Program-made: the position numbers and the translations under genes | Shown: in pieces, positions 8,631 through 17,458 of the stretch | Position numbering within the stretch: position 1 is the stretch's first letter | How the letters are laid out: each line of letters begins with the position of its first letter | Source of the DNA: Staphylococcus equorum | GTDB taxonomy: Bacteria > Bacillota > Bacilli > Staphylococcales > Staphylococcaceae | Assembly: GCF_001747895.1 (NCBI RefSeq) | Contig: NZ_LNNB01000031.1 | Location: forward strand, 19,151-83,150 | DNA: 64,000 nucleotides | Direction of reading: 5' to 3' | The notes under the pieces: generated by a model | Told to the model about the DNA's origin: nothing | Seen by the model: the letters and a program-made list of their open reading frames with translations, nothing else | Database searches by the model: none

Positions 8631-8890
8631 TATTTACTTTTCACTAATAATTCAATGGCTTCGTTAATTAATTCTTGTGAATCTTCATTATTTTCATCTG
8701 CTTCTCTTACACACTCAATTAAATTTTCACTAATAATGACACCCATTAATCGTTGGATAGAACTTTTAGATGCACTAAGTTGAGTAATGACATCTTTACA
8801 ATGCTTTTCGTCTTCCATCATTTTAATGACGCCATTTAACTGACCTTGCACTCGTTTTATACGGTTAACCATTTTTTTATCGTAATCCAT
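8630..8890 (-). CDS. cstR: Persulfide-sensing CsoR-family repressor
   Basis: An 86-residue all-helical DNA-binding repressor of the CsoR/DUF156 family (MVNRIKRVQGQLNGVIKMME at residues 7-26). Cysteines 31 and 60 are both present, the pair that forms di- to tetrasulfide cross-links in S. aureus CstR. The copper-ligand histidine pattern of true CsoR (C-H-C) is not evident: residue 61 is V, not H. Divergent from cstA-cstB and coupled to tauE, it should bind the sites in the shared intergenic region and release them on reaction with persulfide. A GGGAGGGAAAAG Shine-Dalgarno region precedes the ATG. Confidence 0.92.
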   Translation of the reverse strand: MDYDKKMVNRIKRVQGQLNGVIKMMEDEKHCKDVITQLSASKSSIQRLMGVIISENLIECVREADENNEDSQELINEAIELLVKSK

Positions 8891-8954
8891 ACTTTTCCCT
8901 CCATATTAAAAACTAATTACCTACATACTAAGTGAATAAATTAGAAGTGTCAAA

Positions 8955-9012
8955 TAGGGTAGGGGGTATTTGACAATAGTGTATACAGACTTTATGATAC
9001 CCCTGTAGGTAT
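8955..9012. promoter_or_regulatory. cst promoter and CstR operators
   Basis: A consensus promoter for cstA is visible: TTGACA 8970-8975, 17-bp spacer, TATGAT 8993-8998. A CsoR-type operator ATACCCCTGTAGGTAT (8997-9012, arms ATACC/GGTAT around a C/G-rich centre) overlaps the -10 and start site. A second G-tract site TAGGGTAGGGGGTAT (8955-8969) abuts the -35 and could serve the divergent cstR promoter as well. This two-site layout matches S. aureus cst control. Confidence 0.85.
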
Positions 9013-9028
9013 TTTTAGGAGGATGAAT

Positions 9029-10090
9029 ATGAAAAAATATAACAAAAAACATATCAATGATTTAAGTGAATCAGAATTAGCAAGATTAGCTTCTGGGGGC
9101 CAACTGATTGATGTTAGAACAGAAGAAGAATATGAATTAGGACATATCAACGATTCCATACTACATCCTGTAGATAACATTGAAACATTTAATCACGATA
9201 AAAATAAAACTTACTATATACACTGTAAAAGTGGAAATCGCAGTGCTAAAGTGAGCGAATATTTATCTGAGCAAGGCTATGATGTAGTTAATTTAGAAGG
9301 TGGTTATCAAGCTTATGTACAGAACAATGTGAGTGAAGGTGACGCAGTAGTAGAAAGAGATATTAAGTCAGACCGTAAACAATTTAATTACAGTAATCTT
9401 CAATGTCCAGGACCTATAGTTAATATCAGTAAAGAATTAAAGAATATTCAAGAAGGTGACCAAATTGAGGTTATTGTTACAGATCCAGGCTTCTCTAGTG
9501 ATATTAAAAGTTGGGTGAAACAAACAGGTCATACCTTGGTTAATTTAAATGAGGATGGGCATGAGGTTAAAGCTATTATCCAAAAAGAACAACCCAAAAC
9601 TATGGAAGTTAGGCATACAACTAAAGGCACTACAATTGTATTGTTTAGTGGAGAGTTAGATAAAGCAGTTGCAGCGATGATTATCGCTAATGGTGCTAAA
9701 GCTGCTGGCAGAGATGTTACTATCTTCTTTACTTTCTGGGGACTTAATGCCTTGAAAAAGGAAAAAACTTCAAAAGTGCGTAAACAAGGTATTGCGAAAA
9801 TGTTTGATTTGATGTTGCCAAAGTCTCCTTTAAAAATGCCACTTTCTAAAATGAACATGTTTGGATTGGGTAATGTGATGATGCGTTATGTAATGAAAAA
9901 GAAAAATGTTGATTCACTACCATCACTTATCACCCAAGCGATAGATCAAGATATCAAACTGATTGCATGTACGATGAGTATGGATGTTATGGGCATTAAA
10001 AAAGAAGAGTTGAGAGATGAAGTTGCATATGGCGGCGTAGGTACGTATATCGGCGACACTGAAAACGCGAGTCATAATTTATTTATTTAG
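9029..10090 (+). CDS. cstA: CstA: rhodanese-TusA-DsrE multidomain sulfurtransferase
   Basis: A 353-residue cytosolic persulfide carrier with three domains: rhodanese (about 1-105, active C66 in IHCKSGNRS), TusA-like (about 115-190, C126 in LQCPGPIVN) and a C-terminal DsrE/F-like domain (from about 195, TIVLFSGELDKAVAAMIIA, with a cysteine in ACTMSMDVMG). It accepts and passes sulfane sulfur during sulfide stress. The frame has an ATG at 9023, but AGGAGG (9017-9022) abuts it directly; the ATG at 9029, 6 nt away, is the better start and places the rhodanese cysteine at 66. It is under the CstR-controlled promoter and followed by cstB. Confidence 0.93.
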   Translation: MKKYNKKHINDLSESELARLASGGQLIDVRTEEEYELGHINDSILHPVDNIETFNHDKNKTYYIHCKSGNRSAKVSEYLSEQGYDVVNLEGGYQAYVQNNVSEGDAVVERDIKSDRKQFNYSNLQCPGPIVNISKELKNIQEGDQIEVIVTDPGFSSDIKSWVKQTGHTLVNLNEDGHEVKAIIQKEQPKTMEVRHTTKGTTIVLFSGELDKAVAAMIIANGAKAAGRDVTIFFTFWGLNALKKEKTSKVRKQGIAKMFDLMLPKSPLKMPLSKMNMFGLGNVMMRYVMKKKNVDSLPSLITQAIDQDIKLIACTMSMDVMGIKKEELRDEVAYGGVGTYIGDTENASHNLFI

Positions 10091-10123
10091 TAAGAGTGTA
10101 ACGTTTAAAAAGGAGGATTTATT

Positions 10124-11464
10124 ATGTATTTCAAACAATTTTATAATGAACAATTATCGCAAGCTTCTTATTTAGTAGGATGTCAACGTACAGGTGAAGC
10201 AATAGTGATAGATCCGATACGCGATTTAGCAGAATATATAGAAGTAGCAGATAGTGAAGGGTTTACGATTACACATGCCGCAGAAACACATATACACGCT
10301 GACTTTGCTTCAGGTATTCGTGATGTCGCAGAGCGTTTAAACGCAGTAATTTATGTATCTGGAGAAGGTGATAACCAATTAAGTTATCAAAATATGCCAA
10401 ACCAAACACATTACGTTAAACACCAAAATCAAATTAAAGTAGGTCACATTAAATTAAAAGTGTTACACACGCCAGGTCATACCCCGGAGAGTATTAGTTT
10501 TTTATTAACTGACGAAGGTGGGGGTAGCCAAGTACCTATGGGGTTATTTAGCGGTGACTTTATATTTGTTGGTGATATCGGTAGACCTGACTTATTAGAA
10601 AAAGCAGTTCAAATGGAAGGTTCTACTGAAGTTAGTGCGGAACAAATGTATCACTCTATTGAGACTATTAAAGAGTTACCTGACTCTATTCAAATATGGC
10701 CGGGACATGGGGCAGGCAGTCCTTGTGGTAAGTCACTAGGTGCGGTGCCAATGTCTACCTTAGGTTATGAAAAAATAAACAATTGGGCGTTTAATGAAAC
10801 GAATAAACTAACGTTCATTGAGACATTAACGTCAAATCAACCCGCGCCACCACATCACTTTGCGCAAATGAAAAAAATCAATCAGTTTGGGATGAACTTA
10901 TATCATTCATATAACGTTTATCCTAGTTTGAATAAAGATAATTTAGCAATTGATTTACGTACTAAAGAAGCCTTTCATGGTGGACATACTAAAGGTACAA
11001 TCAATATCCCTTACAATAAGAACTTTATTAACCAAATCGGGTGGTATTTAAATTATAATCAACCCATTGATTTAATAGGTGACAAAGAAATTGTAGAAGA
11101 AGCGGTACACACACTACAATTAATAGGATTCGATTATGTTAGCGGATACCGTTTGCTACAGAGTTTAACGATGACAGCATCTATTCATAGCACTGATATA
11201 ACTGGCAAAGAACAACACATATTAGATGTGCGTACTGAAGAAGAATGGCAGAATGGACATCTATCACAAGCGATTCATATTCCACATGGCAAATTGATGA
11301 TTGAAGATATACCATTTAATAAAGAAGATAAAATATATGTTCACTGTCAATCAGGTGTAAGAAGTTCTATAGCAGTAGGGATATTAGAAGATAAAGGTTT
11401 TAATCATATCGTTAATGTAAGAGAAGGCTATCTAGCTTTTAGTGAATCAGTGAAATCAAAGTAG
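10124..11464 (+). CDS. cstB: CstB: persulfide dioxygenase-rhodanese fusion
   Basis: This 446-residue enzyme oxidises low-molecular-weight persulfides and forms thiosulfate. The N-terminal metallo-beta-lactamase-fold dioxygenase (ETHE1-like, about 1-250) shows H56-x-H58-x-D60 in THIHADFASG, HTPGHTPES, GDIGRPDL and WPGHGAGSPCG with C201. A degenerate rhodanese domain without a cysteine follows (about 275-345), then an active rhodanese domain (about 355-446) with C408 in HCQSGVRSS. C201 and C408 fall at the positions I recall for S. aureus CstB. It begins 33 nt after cstA with AGGAGG. In S. aureus an sqr gene would come next; here a terminator does. Confidence 0.94.
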   Translation: MYFKQFYNEQLSQASYLVGCQRTGEAIVIDPIRDLAEYIEVADSEGFTITHAAETHIHADFASGIRDVAERLNAVIYVSGEGDNQLSYQNMPNQTHYVKHQNQIKVGHIKLKVLHTPGHTPESISFLLTDEGGGSQVPMGLFSGDFIFVGDIGRPDLLEKAVQMEGSTEVSAEQMYHSIETIKELPDSIQIWPGHGAGSPCGKSLGAVPMSTLGYEKINNWAFNETNKLTFIETLTSNQPAPPHHFAQMKKINQFGMNLYHSYNVYPSLNKDNLAIDLRTKEAFHGGHTKGTINIPYNKNFINQIGWYLNYNQPIDLIGDKEIVEEAVHTLQLIGFDYVSGYRLLQSLTMTASIHSTDITGKEQHILDVRTEEEWQNGHLSQAIHIPHGKLMIEDIPFNKEDKIYVHCQSGVRSSIAVGILEDKGFNHIVNVREGYLAFSESVKSK

Positions 11465-11518
11465 TAATATTGTATGTTTAATTAAAAAATAAATTAGCAA
11501 AAAGTGTATTTATGATTC

Positions 11519-11564
11519 AACTGTGCCGCACACCCATATTATGGAAGTACGGCACAGTTTTTTT
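11519..11564 (+). terminator. Terminator of cstAB
   Basis: A 9-bp perfect GC-rich stem (AACTGTGCC with GGCACAGTT) is followed by seven T residues, 55 bp past cstB. Confidence 0.92.
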
Positions 11565-11639
11565 GTGCTAAATTGATTTTACAAATGAGAGGTATATACT
11601 CGTTTTATAAACAATAATATACATGGGAGAGGGAACTCT

Positions 11640-12365
11640 ATGGCTGGCCTTGTAGCAAAGTTAACAAACGCAGTAAAATATTATGATCAAAAGAAAGTCT
11701 TAGATGGCATTAATATAGAATTAACTGAGGGAGAAATTTTAGGATTGATTGGTCCTAGTGGTTCAGGAAAAACTACGACAATAAAATGTTTAATGGGTAT
11801 GGAAAGTTTAGATGAAGGACAGGCTCAAATTTTCAATAAACAAATACCAAATCGTAAAGTACTGAATGAAGTAGGCTATATGGGGCAAAGTGATGCGTTA
11901 TATGAGTCATTAACAGCTCGAGAAAATTTAGTGTTTTTCGGTAATTTGATGGGGTTAAAAGGTAAGAAATTAGAAGAAGCAATTGCTGAAAATACAAAAA
12001 TAGTAAATTTAGAACCTGAATTAGGAAAGGTCGTTTCTCATTTTTCAGGTGGTATGAAACGTAGACTTTCTTTGGCTATAACACTGTTAGCTAATCCCAA
12101 CCTTATTATTTTAGATGAGCCTACGGTTGGTATTGATCCTAAACTCAGAAAAGATGTTTGGAAGCAATTGAATGGTTTAGCAAATGAGGGTAAATCGGTG
12201 ATTGTTACAACCCATGTTATGGGAGAGGCGGAACGTTGTGATTATATAGGCTTAATTGTTGAAGGGAAACTATTTACGATTGGAACCCCTCAAGAATTAA
12301 AGGATAAATTTGACGCTGATTCTATAGAAGAAGTGTTTATAAAAGCAGAAGCGGAGGTGCGATAA
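11640..12365 (+). CDS. ABC transporter ATP-binding protein (drug/ABC-2 type)
   Basis: A 241-residue ATPase with all motifs of an active ABC subunit: Walker A GPSGSGKTTT near residue 38, Q-loop MGQSD, signature FSGGMKRRLSLA, Walker B LIILDEPTVGID and switch histidine VTTHVMGEAERCD. It resembles the DrrA/YadG group that pairs with ABC-2 permeases exporting drugs, lipids or peptides. GGGAGAGGG precedes the ATG. Its stop overlaps the permease start (TAATG), so they form a two-gene exporter. Substrate unknown. Confidence 0.88.
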   Translation: MAGLVAKLTNAVKYYDQKKVLDGINIELTEGEILGLIGPSGSGKTTTIKCLMGMESLDEGQAQIFNKQIPNRKVLNEVGYMGQSDALYESLTARENLVFFGNLMGLKGKKLEEAIAENTKIVNLEPELGKVVSHFSGGMKRRLSLAITLLANPNLIILDEPTVGIDPKLRKDVWKQLNGLANEGKSVIVTTHVMGEAERCDYIGLIVEGKLFTIGTPQELKDKFDADSIEEVFIKAEAEVR

Positions 12366-13459
12366 TGAGATTTAAGGCGATTTTTATCAGAGTTATTAAA
12401 GAATTATTACGAGATAAAAGAACATTAGCTTTAATGTTATTTGCACCTATTTTGGTTTTAACACTGATGTATTTTATATTTGATACTAATAATGAAACAA
12501 ATATAAAAATAGGTATGAATGCTTCAGTACCAGATGAAATTGTGAACGCTTTGCCCCCAGATAAAGTAGATATTGAAAAATATGATGCGTCTAGCTCAAT
12601 TAAAGATACAATTGTGGATTCAGAGTTGGATGCATATATTGAACAAAAAGGGTCTAATCTAGAAGTCACTTATAAAAATGAAGATCCAAGTCTTACAGGG
12701 TCAACGAAACAATTGTTAGCGAGTGCAATCCAAAAGAATAAGATGCAGGATATGACTAAAATTGTTGAAAAGATACCGGACAATATGAAACAAAGCAATG
12801 GACAAGAGACAGAGTCGTTGAGCGTAGATAGTCACTATCTTTATGGTGATGTTGATAGTACATTTTTTGATAAAATATTTCCAATTCTCATTGGTTTCTT
12901 TGTCTTTTTCTTTGTATTTTTAGTTTCTGGTATAGCACTTTTAAGAGAACGTACGAGAGGGACTTTAGAACGTGTACTTGCAACGTCTGTTAAAAGAAGT
13001 GAAATTGTCTTTGGTTATTTAGCAGGTTATGGTTTGTTTGCGATATTACAAACATTAATTATTGTATTTTATTCCATATACTTACTGAAAGTTGAGGTTG
13101 TAGGAAGTATATGGTGGGTATTATTAATTAATATACTTATTGCATTATCTGCTTTAGCTATAGGTTTGTTTGTTTCAACTTTTGCAAATTCAGAATTTCA
13201 AATGGTTCAATTTATACCGTTAGTTGTTATACCTCAAGTCTTTTTCTCTGGTCTTATCCCTTTAGATAGCATTGCTAATTGGGTTAGTGCTATTGGCTAT
13301 GTATTTCCGTTAAGATATGCCGGTGATGCTCTGACCAATGTAATGATTAAGGGACAGGGATTTGAATTTATTTGGTTCGATATTGTTATACTGTTGCTAT
13401 TTATTTTGATATTTACAATACTAAATATCATTGGACTTAAACGTTACAGAAAAGTATAA
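12365..13459 (+). CDS. ABC-2 type permease
   Basis: A 364-residue membrane protein: one N-terminal helix (LMLFAPILVLTLMYFIF), an extracytoplasmic domain of about 130 residues (to about 165), then five C-terminal helices beginning FPILIGFFVFFFVFLVSGIA, with the conserved cytoplasmic LRERTRGTLERVLATSVKRSE. This is the ABC2_membrane_3 layout of YhaP/YadH/DrrB-like exporters. It works with the ATPase encoded just upstream. The two-gene unit is bracketed by terminators and has no visible dedicated regulator. Confidence 0.86.
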   Translation: MRFKAIFIRVIKELLRDKRTLALMLFAPILVLTLMYFIFDTNNETNIKIGMNASVPDEIVNALPPDKVDIEKYDASSSIKDTIVDSELDAYIEQKGSNLEVTYKNEDPSLTGSTKQLLASAIQKNKMQDMTKIVEKIPDNMKQSNGQETESLSVDSHYLYGDVDSTFFDKIFPILIGFFVFFFVFLVSGIALLRERTRGTLERVLATSVKRSEIVFGYLAGYGLFAILQTLIIVFYSIYLLKVEVVGSIWWVLLINILIALSALAIGLFVSTFANSEFQMVQFIPLVVIPQVFFSGLIPLDSIANWVSAIGYVFPLRYAGDALTNVMIKGQGFEFIWFDIVILLLFILIFTILNIIGLKRYRKV

Positions 13460-13500
13460 AGAATGATATTGAAATTTTATACACATTAAGATAAAAATCT

Positions 13501-13553
13501 AAAAACACTTTCGTGTAAATTCATATGTTATGGATGCTTACGGAAGTGTTTTT
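13501..13553 (+). terminator. Terminator after the ABC exporter (hairpin copy 1)
   Basis: An imperfect stem formed by AAAAACACTTTCGTGTAAAT and the complementary arm ending GGAAGTGTTTTT, followed by Ts. Its first 24 bases match the hairpin at 19261-19284 at 23 positions. Confidence 0.8.
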
Positions 13554-13665
13554 ACTATTAAAATAGTGCAACATTTGAAATTCTTATTCTATAATGTAAT
13601 ATAAAGAGTTGTAAAATATAGTGTGCTACATACAAATATGAAGACGTATAGATGAGGTGGTAAAG

Positions 13666-14655
13666 TTGAAAAAGAAGAATGTTTCAGCAGAATTGGTAGC
13701 TAAAAAAGCGAATGTATCACAATCTACAGTTTCCAGAGTTTTTACACCTGGTAAAAGTGTGTCAGAAGAAACAAAACAAAAAGTGTTAAAAGTTGCCAAT
13801 GAATTAAATTATAAACCCAATGCTTTAGCTAGAGGTTTAATCACTAACAAATCTAAACTCATTGGTTTAGCTATGAAAAATAAACAGAACCCATTCTATC
13901 ATGAAGTTTTAGCGTTATTTACACAAAAACTGAAACAATTTGGTTATTCTGTACTATTTGTATATACAGAAAATGAAGAAATTCAACAAGAAGAAATTAA
14001 CCAATTTATTGAGTTTAATGTTGAAGCAATTATTATCACGGACGCAGTTTTATCGTCAGATTTGGTGAAAAAGTTGAAAAGCTCAAATATTCCAGTCATG
14101 TTATTTAATAGATATGATGAAACTTTAAATTGTAATTCAGTTTCAAGTGATAATATTTTTGCAGCAAGATCGGTAGCCGAATATTTTTATAATCAAGGAT
14201 ACAAGCACAACTTGTACGTGTCAGGTCAACATAACACCTCTACAAATAGAGATAGATTATATGGCTTTAGGCAGTATTTTAGTGAAAAAAAACAAGATAT
14301 AGATGTGGTTGAGGGAGATTTCACCTTTGAGACAGCGTATAAAGCTACATTGAAATATCTAAGGGATGGCAACAGACCTCGAGGTATATTTGGCGCAAAT
14401 GATATTACAGCACTCGGTGTATTAGAGGCAGTGAAGAAAATGAATATTGAGGTACCTAATGAAATTGAAGTGATAGGATTCGATGATATACGAATGGCTT
14501 CATGGCCCAATCATCAGTTGTCTACTTGGTCACAGCCACTGAATGAGATGATCGATGAAACAATTGAAATCCTATTAAAAGATAACTTAGATGAGATAGA
14601 ACAAAGAAAGTTAAAAGGGAAGTTTAAATTCAGAAAAACAACGAAAACAATTTGA
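13666..14655 (+). CDS. LacI-family repressor of the HpsN-like module
   Basis: A 329-residue LacI/GalR regulator. The helix-turn-helix is SAELVAKKANVSQSTVSRVF at the N terminus, followed by the hinge NYKPNALARGLI and a periplasmic-binding-like effector domain (SKLIGLAMKNKQNPFYHEVL to the end, with GANDITALGVLEA and EVIGFDDI). A GTG at 13657 overlaps the ribosome binding site GAGGTGG (13654-13660); the TTG at 13666 is correctly spaced and gives MKKKNVSAE. It is 108 bp upstream of the first enzyme gene, and the palindrome at 14692-14709 between them is the obvious operator. Effector unknown. Confidence 0.9.
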   Translation: MKKKNVSAELVAKKANVSQSTVSRVFTPGKSVSEETKQKVLKVANELNYKPNALARGLITNKSKLIGLAMKNKQNPFYHEVLALFTQKLKQFGYSVLFVYTENEEIQQEEINQFIEFNVEAIIITDAVLSSDLVKKLKSSNIPVMLFNRYDETLNCNSVSSDNIFAARSVAEYFYNQGYKHNLYVSGQHNTSTNRDRLYGFRQYFSEKKQDIDVVEGDFTFETAYKATLKYLRDGNRPRGIFGANDITALGVLEAVKKMNIEVPNEIEVIGFDDIRMASWPNHQLSTWSQPLNEMIDETIEILLKDNLDEIEQRKLKGKFKFRKTTKTI

Positions 14656-14680
14656 CATTTGAAAGCGCTTACTATAACAT
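14652..14680 (+). promoter_or_regulatory. Promoter with cre site for the HpsN-like module
   Basis: TTGACA at 14652-14657 is the -35; TATAAC (14673-14678) or TAACAT (14675-14680) would be the -10. A perfect cre, TTGAAAGCGCTTACT (14659-14673, all positions of WTGNAANCGNWNNCW), fills the spacer. CcpA would therefore exclude RNA polymerase directly, marking the genes as carbon-catabolic. Confidence 0.85.
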
Positions 14681-14691
14681 AAAGTGAAATA

Positions 14692-14709
14692 TTTGCATAC
14701 GTATGCAAA
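14692..14709. promoter_or_regulatory. LacI-family operator
   Basis: TTTGCATACGTATGCAAA is a perfect 18-bp palindrome with a central CG, typical of LacI/GalR operators. It lies just downstream of the promoter, in the transcribed leader, where the regulator encoded at 13666-14655 would block elongation or initiation. Confidence 0.85.
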
Positions 14710-14763
14710 GTTCTTTTTTTGTGTTTAATTGCATGCTCATGCTCTGGGAGAGGGGATTTTTAA

Positions 14764-16053
14764 ATGTCTTACAAACTAAAAAATGGTAAAAGCCAAGAAG
14801 AAATAAAACAATCTGATGAGAAGGTTAGTCAAATTGTAAGTGATACGATTAAAACGATTGAAGCTGAAGGGGATAAAGCTTTACGCGATTTGTCAGTGAA
14901 ATTTGATAACTGGAGTCCAGAAAGTTTTAAATTAAGTGACGAAGAAATTGAAAGTATTGTTAATGATATTCCACAACAAGTTAAAGATGATATCGCATTC
15001 GCGCAAAATAACATTCAAAGATTTGCTGAAGCTCAAAAAGCTTCCTTACAAGACTTCGAAACAGAAAATTCACCTGGTGTCATACTTGGTCAAAAGAATA
15101 TACCGGTTGATAGTGTAGGGTGTTATATTCCAGGTGGTAGATACCCGATGATTGCTTCTTCGCATATGAGTATCTTAACTGCCAAGGTTGCTGGGGTGAA
15201 ACGTGTTATAGCTTGTACACCGCCAATAGATGGTAAAATTCCAGAAACAACTGTATACGCAATGTACAAAGCAGGTGCCGATGAAATTTATATTCTCGGT
15301 GGTATTCAAGCCATGGGTGGTATGGCGATAGGTACAGAAACGATAGATTCTGTAGACATGATTGTTGGGCCAGGTAATGCTTTTGTGGCAGAAACGAAAC
15401 GCCAACTATTTGGCAGAGTCGGTATCGATCTACTCGCGGGACCTACAGAAACATTAGTAATCGCAGATGAAACATCAGAACCTGAAATGATTGCTACAGA
15501 TATACTGGGTCAAGGGGAACATGGACCCACATCTCCAGGTGCGATTATTTCTACTTCTGAAGCAATTGCTGAAGCAGCTTTAAAAGAGATAGAAAGACAA
15601 TTACAAACGTTATCAACAGCTGATATTGCAAGTGAATCTTGGGAAAATTATGGGCAAGTGATTATTGTGAAAGATGAAGCAGAAGCTGTAATAGAAGCGA
15701 ATAAACTCGCTTTTGAACATGTTGAAGTATTAACTAAAGAACCAGACTACTTTTTAAATCATTTAACAAATTATGGCGCGCTATTCCTAGGTCCAGAAAC
15801 AAACGTAGCTTATGGAGATAAAGTCATTGGTACGAATCACACACTACCAACTAAAAAAGCAGCACGTTATACAGGGGGCTTATGGGTAGGTAAATTTATT
15901 AAAACAGTGACTTATCAACGTATTACATCTGAAGACCAAAGTGCAGTTATGGGTGAGTATGCAGCGAGACTATGCGGTTATGAGAATTTCGCGGGACACG
16001 CAGAACAAGCATTATTACGTGTAAGAAAGTATGGAGATAAAGGAAATAAATAA
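14764..16053 (+). CDS. Histidinol-dehydrogenase homologue, HpsN-like (sulfopropanediol dehydrogenase clade)
   Basis: A 429-residue zinc- and NAD-dependent dehydrogenase that oxidises a primary alcohol through an aldehyde to an acid. Zinc ligands Q250, H253, D352 and H412 and the catalytic pair E318-H319 of HisD are all present. The motifs GCYIPGGRYPMIASSHMS and AKVAGVKRVIACTPP are the form I associate with HpsN-type sulfopropanediol 3-dehydrogenases rather than biosynthetic HisD, and no other his gene is near. Context (LacI repressor, cre, permease, two more dehydrogenases) points to catabolism of a hydroxylated compound. No sulfolyase gene is adjacent, so a sulfonate substrate is only a possibility. 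GGGAGAGGGG precedes the ATG. Confidence 0.82.
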   Translation: MSYKLKNGKSQEEIKQSDEKVSQIVSDTIKTIEAEGDKALRDLSVKFDNWSPESFKLSDEEIESIVNDIPQQVKDDIAFAQNNIQRFAEAQKASLQDFETENSPGVILGQKNIPVDSVGCYIPGGRYPMIASSHMSILTAKVAGVKRVIACTPPIDGKIPETTVYAMYKAGADEIYILGGIQAMGGMAIGTETIDSVDMIVGPGNAFVAETKRQLFGRVGIDLLAGPTETLVIADETSEPEMIATDILGQGEHGPTSPGAIISTSEAIAEAALKEIERQLQTLSTADIASESWENYGQVIIVKDEAEAVIEANKLAFEHVEVLTKEPDYFLNHLTNYGALFLGPETNVAYGDKVIGTNHTLPTKKAARYTGGLWVGKFIKTVTYQRITSEDQSAVMGEYAARLCGYENFAGHAEQALLRVRKYGDKGNK

Positions 16054-16086
16054 AACCGTTTATGTTCTAAAGGGGGACATACTTAT

Positions 16087-17400
16087 ATGTTAGGTGTTAT
16101 AGGATTAGTTGGTGGGTTAGTTATTTTAACTATTCTAGTAATGAGAGGCGTGAATCTATTAATCGCAGCGCCTTTATCTGCGTTGTTTGTTGGTGTTTTA
16201 AATGGTTTACCTTTATTTTCTCAACTGGCTACAGGTAAGGAAATGGATTTTGTTACAAGTTATATGGATGGATTTTCTGGTTTTGTGACATCTTGGTATT
16301 TAATGTTTTTAACTGGAGCAATTTTTGGAAAAGTCATGGAAGATAGTGGTGCTGCAGAAAGTGTATCACATTGGATTATTAAAAAAGTAGGTATGAAAAG
16401 AGCCGTTTTGGCAATTGTACTAGCCTGTGGTGTCTTGACCTATGGTGGCGTTAGTCTATTTGTAGTCGCATTCGCTGTTTATCCAATGGCTGTAAATTTA
16501 TTTAAGGAATCTGATTTTCCAAGAAGATTTATTCCGGCTACTTTAGCTTTAGGTTCCACTACATTTACAATGACTTCAGCTGGGTCTCCAGAAATACAAA
16601 ACTGGATACCGATACCATACTTACATACAAGTCCATATGCAGGATGGACTGTTAGTATCATCACTGCATTGTTTATGTTAGTTGCAGGTTATCTATGGTT
16701 GATGCATATGATTAAAAAAGCAAAACGAAAAGGTGAATATTTTATTAGTAGAACTGGGGATCAAATGGAAGATAGGAATAAACTACCTAATCCATTTTTA
16801 AGTATGATTCCGTTATTTATTGTGTTGTTAGTATCATTTTTCTTACATGACACATTAGAGCAATCTGCGCTAATAGTCGCTTTAACGAGTGGTATCATCG
16901 CAACGTGGTTATTGAATAAAAGTTATTTTAAAGATTTTTGGAAAGCAGTCGGAAATGGTACTGAAGGTGCATTGATTGCGTTAGGTAATACGTCAGCAGT
17001 TGTAGGTTTTGGGGGTGTTGCTAAAGTGACACCAGCTTTTAATGACGCTATTGATTACGTTACGAATTTGCCAGGTTCTCCCCTAATTACTGGTGCATTT
17101 GCGGTCATGGTTATTGCCGGCTTAACCGGTTCGTCCTCTGGTGGACAATCGATAGCCTTACCTATATTAGCACCACATTATTTAGATATGGGTGTAGATG
17201 CTGATGCAATGCATAGAACTGTTTCGATGTCTTCGGGCACGTTAGATTCACTGCCACATGGTGGATATACCGTAACGACGATTCGTTCTATCGCAGGTGA
17301 AACACATAAAGATGCATACGGGGCGTTTGGAGCTATGACAGTCGTTGTTCCACTCGTAGCAGTCATTATCGCAATCGGTCTATTTATGTTAGGTCTATAA
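16087..17400 (+). CDS. GntP-type permease
   Basis: A 437-residue transporter with about 12 predicted membrane segments and a large hydrophilic loop near residues 205-235. It resembles the GntP/CitMHS-like ion-transporter superfamily: TYGGVSLFVVAFAVYP, a TMTSAGSPEIQNWIPI segment, GFGGVAKVTP, TGSSSGGQSIALPIL and SGTLDSLPHGG. Such permeases import gluconate-like or other small hydroxy acids with a proton or cation. It lies 33 bp after the HpsN-like gene with AAAGGGGG before its ATG, so it should import the module's substrate. Distinct from the GntP at 47152-48513. Confidence 0.82.
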   Translation: MLGVIGLVGGLVILTILVMRGVNLLIAAPLSALFVGVLNGLPLFSQLATGKEMDFVTSYMDGFSGFVTSWYLMFLTGAIFGKVMEDSGAAESVSHWIIKKVGMKRAVLAIVLACGVLTYGGVSLFVVAFAVYPMAVNLFKESDFPRRFIPATLALGSTTFTMTSAGSPEIQNWIPIPYLHTSPYAGWTVSIITALFMLVAGYLWLMHMIKKAKRKGEYFISRTGDQMEDRNKLPNPFLSMIPLFIVLLVSFFLHDTLEQSALIVALTSGIIATWLLNKSYFKDFWKAVGNGTEGALIALGNTSAVVGFGGVAKVTPAFNDAIDYVTNLPGSPLITGAFAVMVIAGLTGSSSGGQSIALPILAPHYLDMGVDADAMHRTVSMSSGTLDSLPHGGYTVTTIRSIAGETHKDAYGAFGAMTVVVPLVAVIIAIGLFMLGL

Positions 17401-17458
17401 AACACTTGGAAATTTACTGAGATAAATAAATTAAAATAGTTTAGCCAAAAGGGGTGTA

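Noticed and set aside
8630..8890. Reading the CsoR-family gene as a copper-sensing CsoR
   Set aside because: The two cysteines at 31 and 60 without the copper-ligand histidine, and the cstAB/tauE neighbours, point to CstR.
9023..9028. cstA start at 9023
   Set aside because: AGGAGG directly abuts this ATG, too close for initiation; the ATG at 9029 has normal spacing and gives the expected cysteine numbering.
14764..16053. Biosynthetic histidinol dehydrogenase (hisD)
   Set aside because: No other histidine gene nearby; LacI, cre and permease context is catabolic, and several motifs are of the HpsN-like form.
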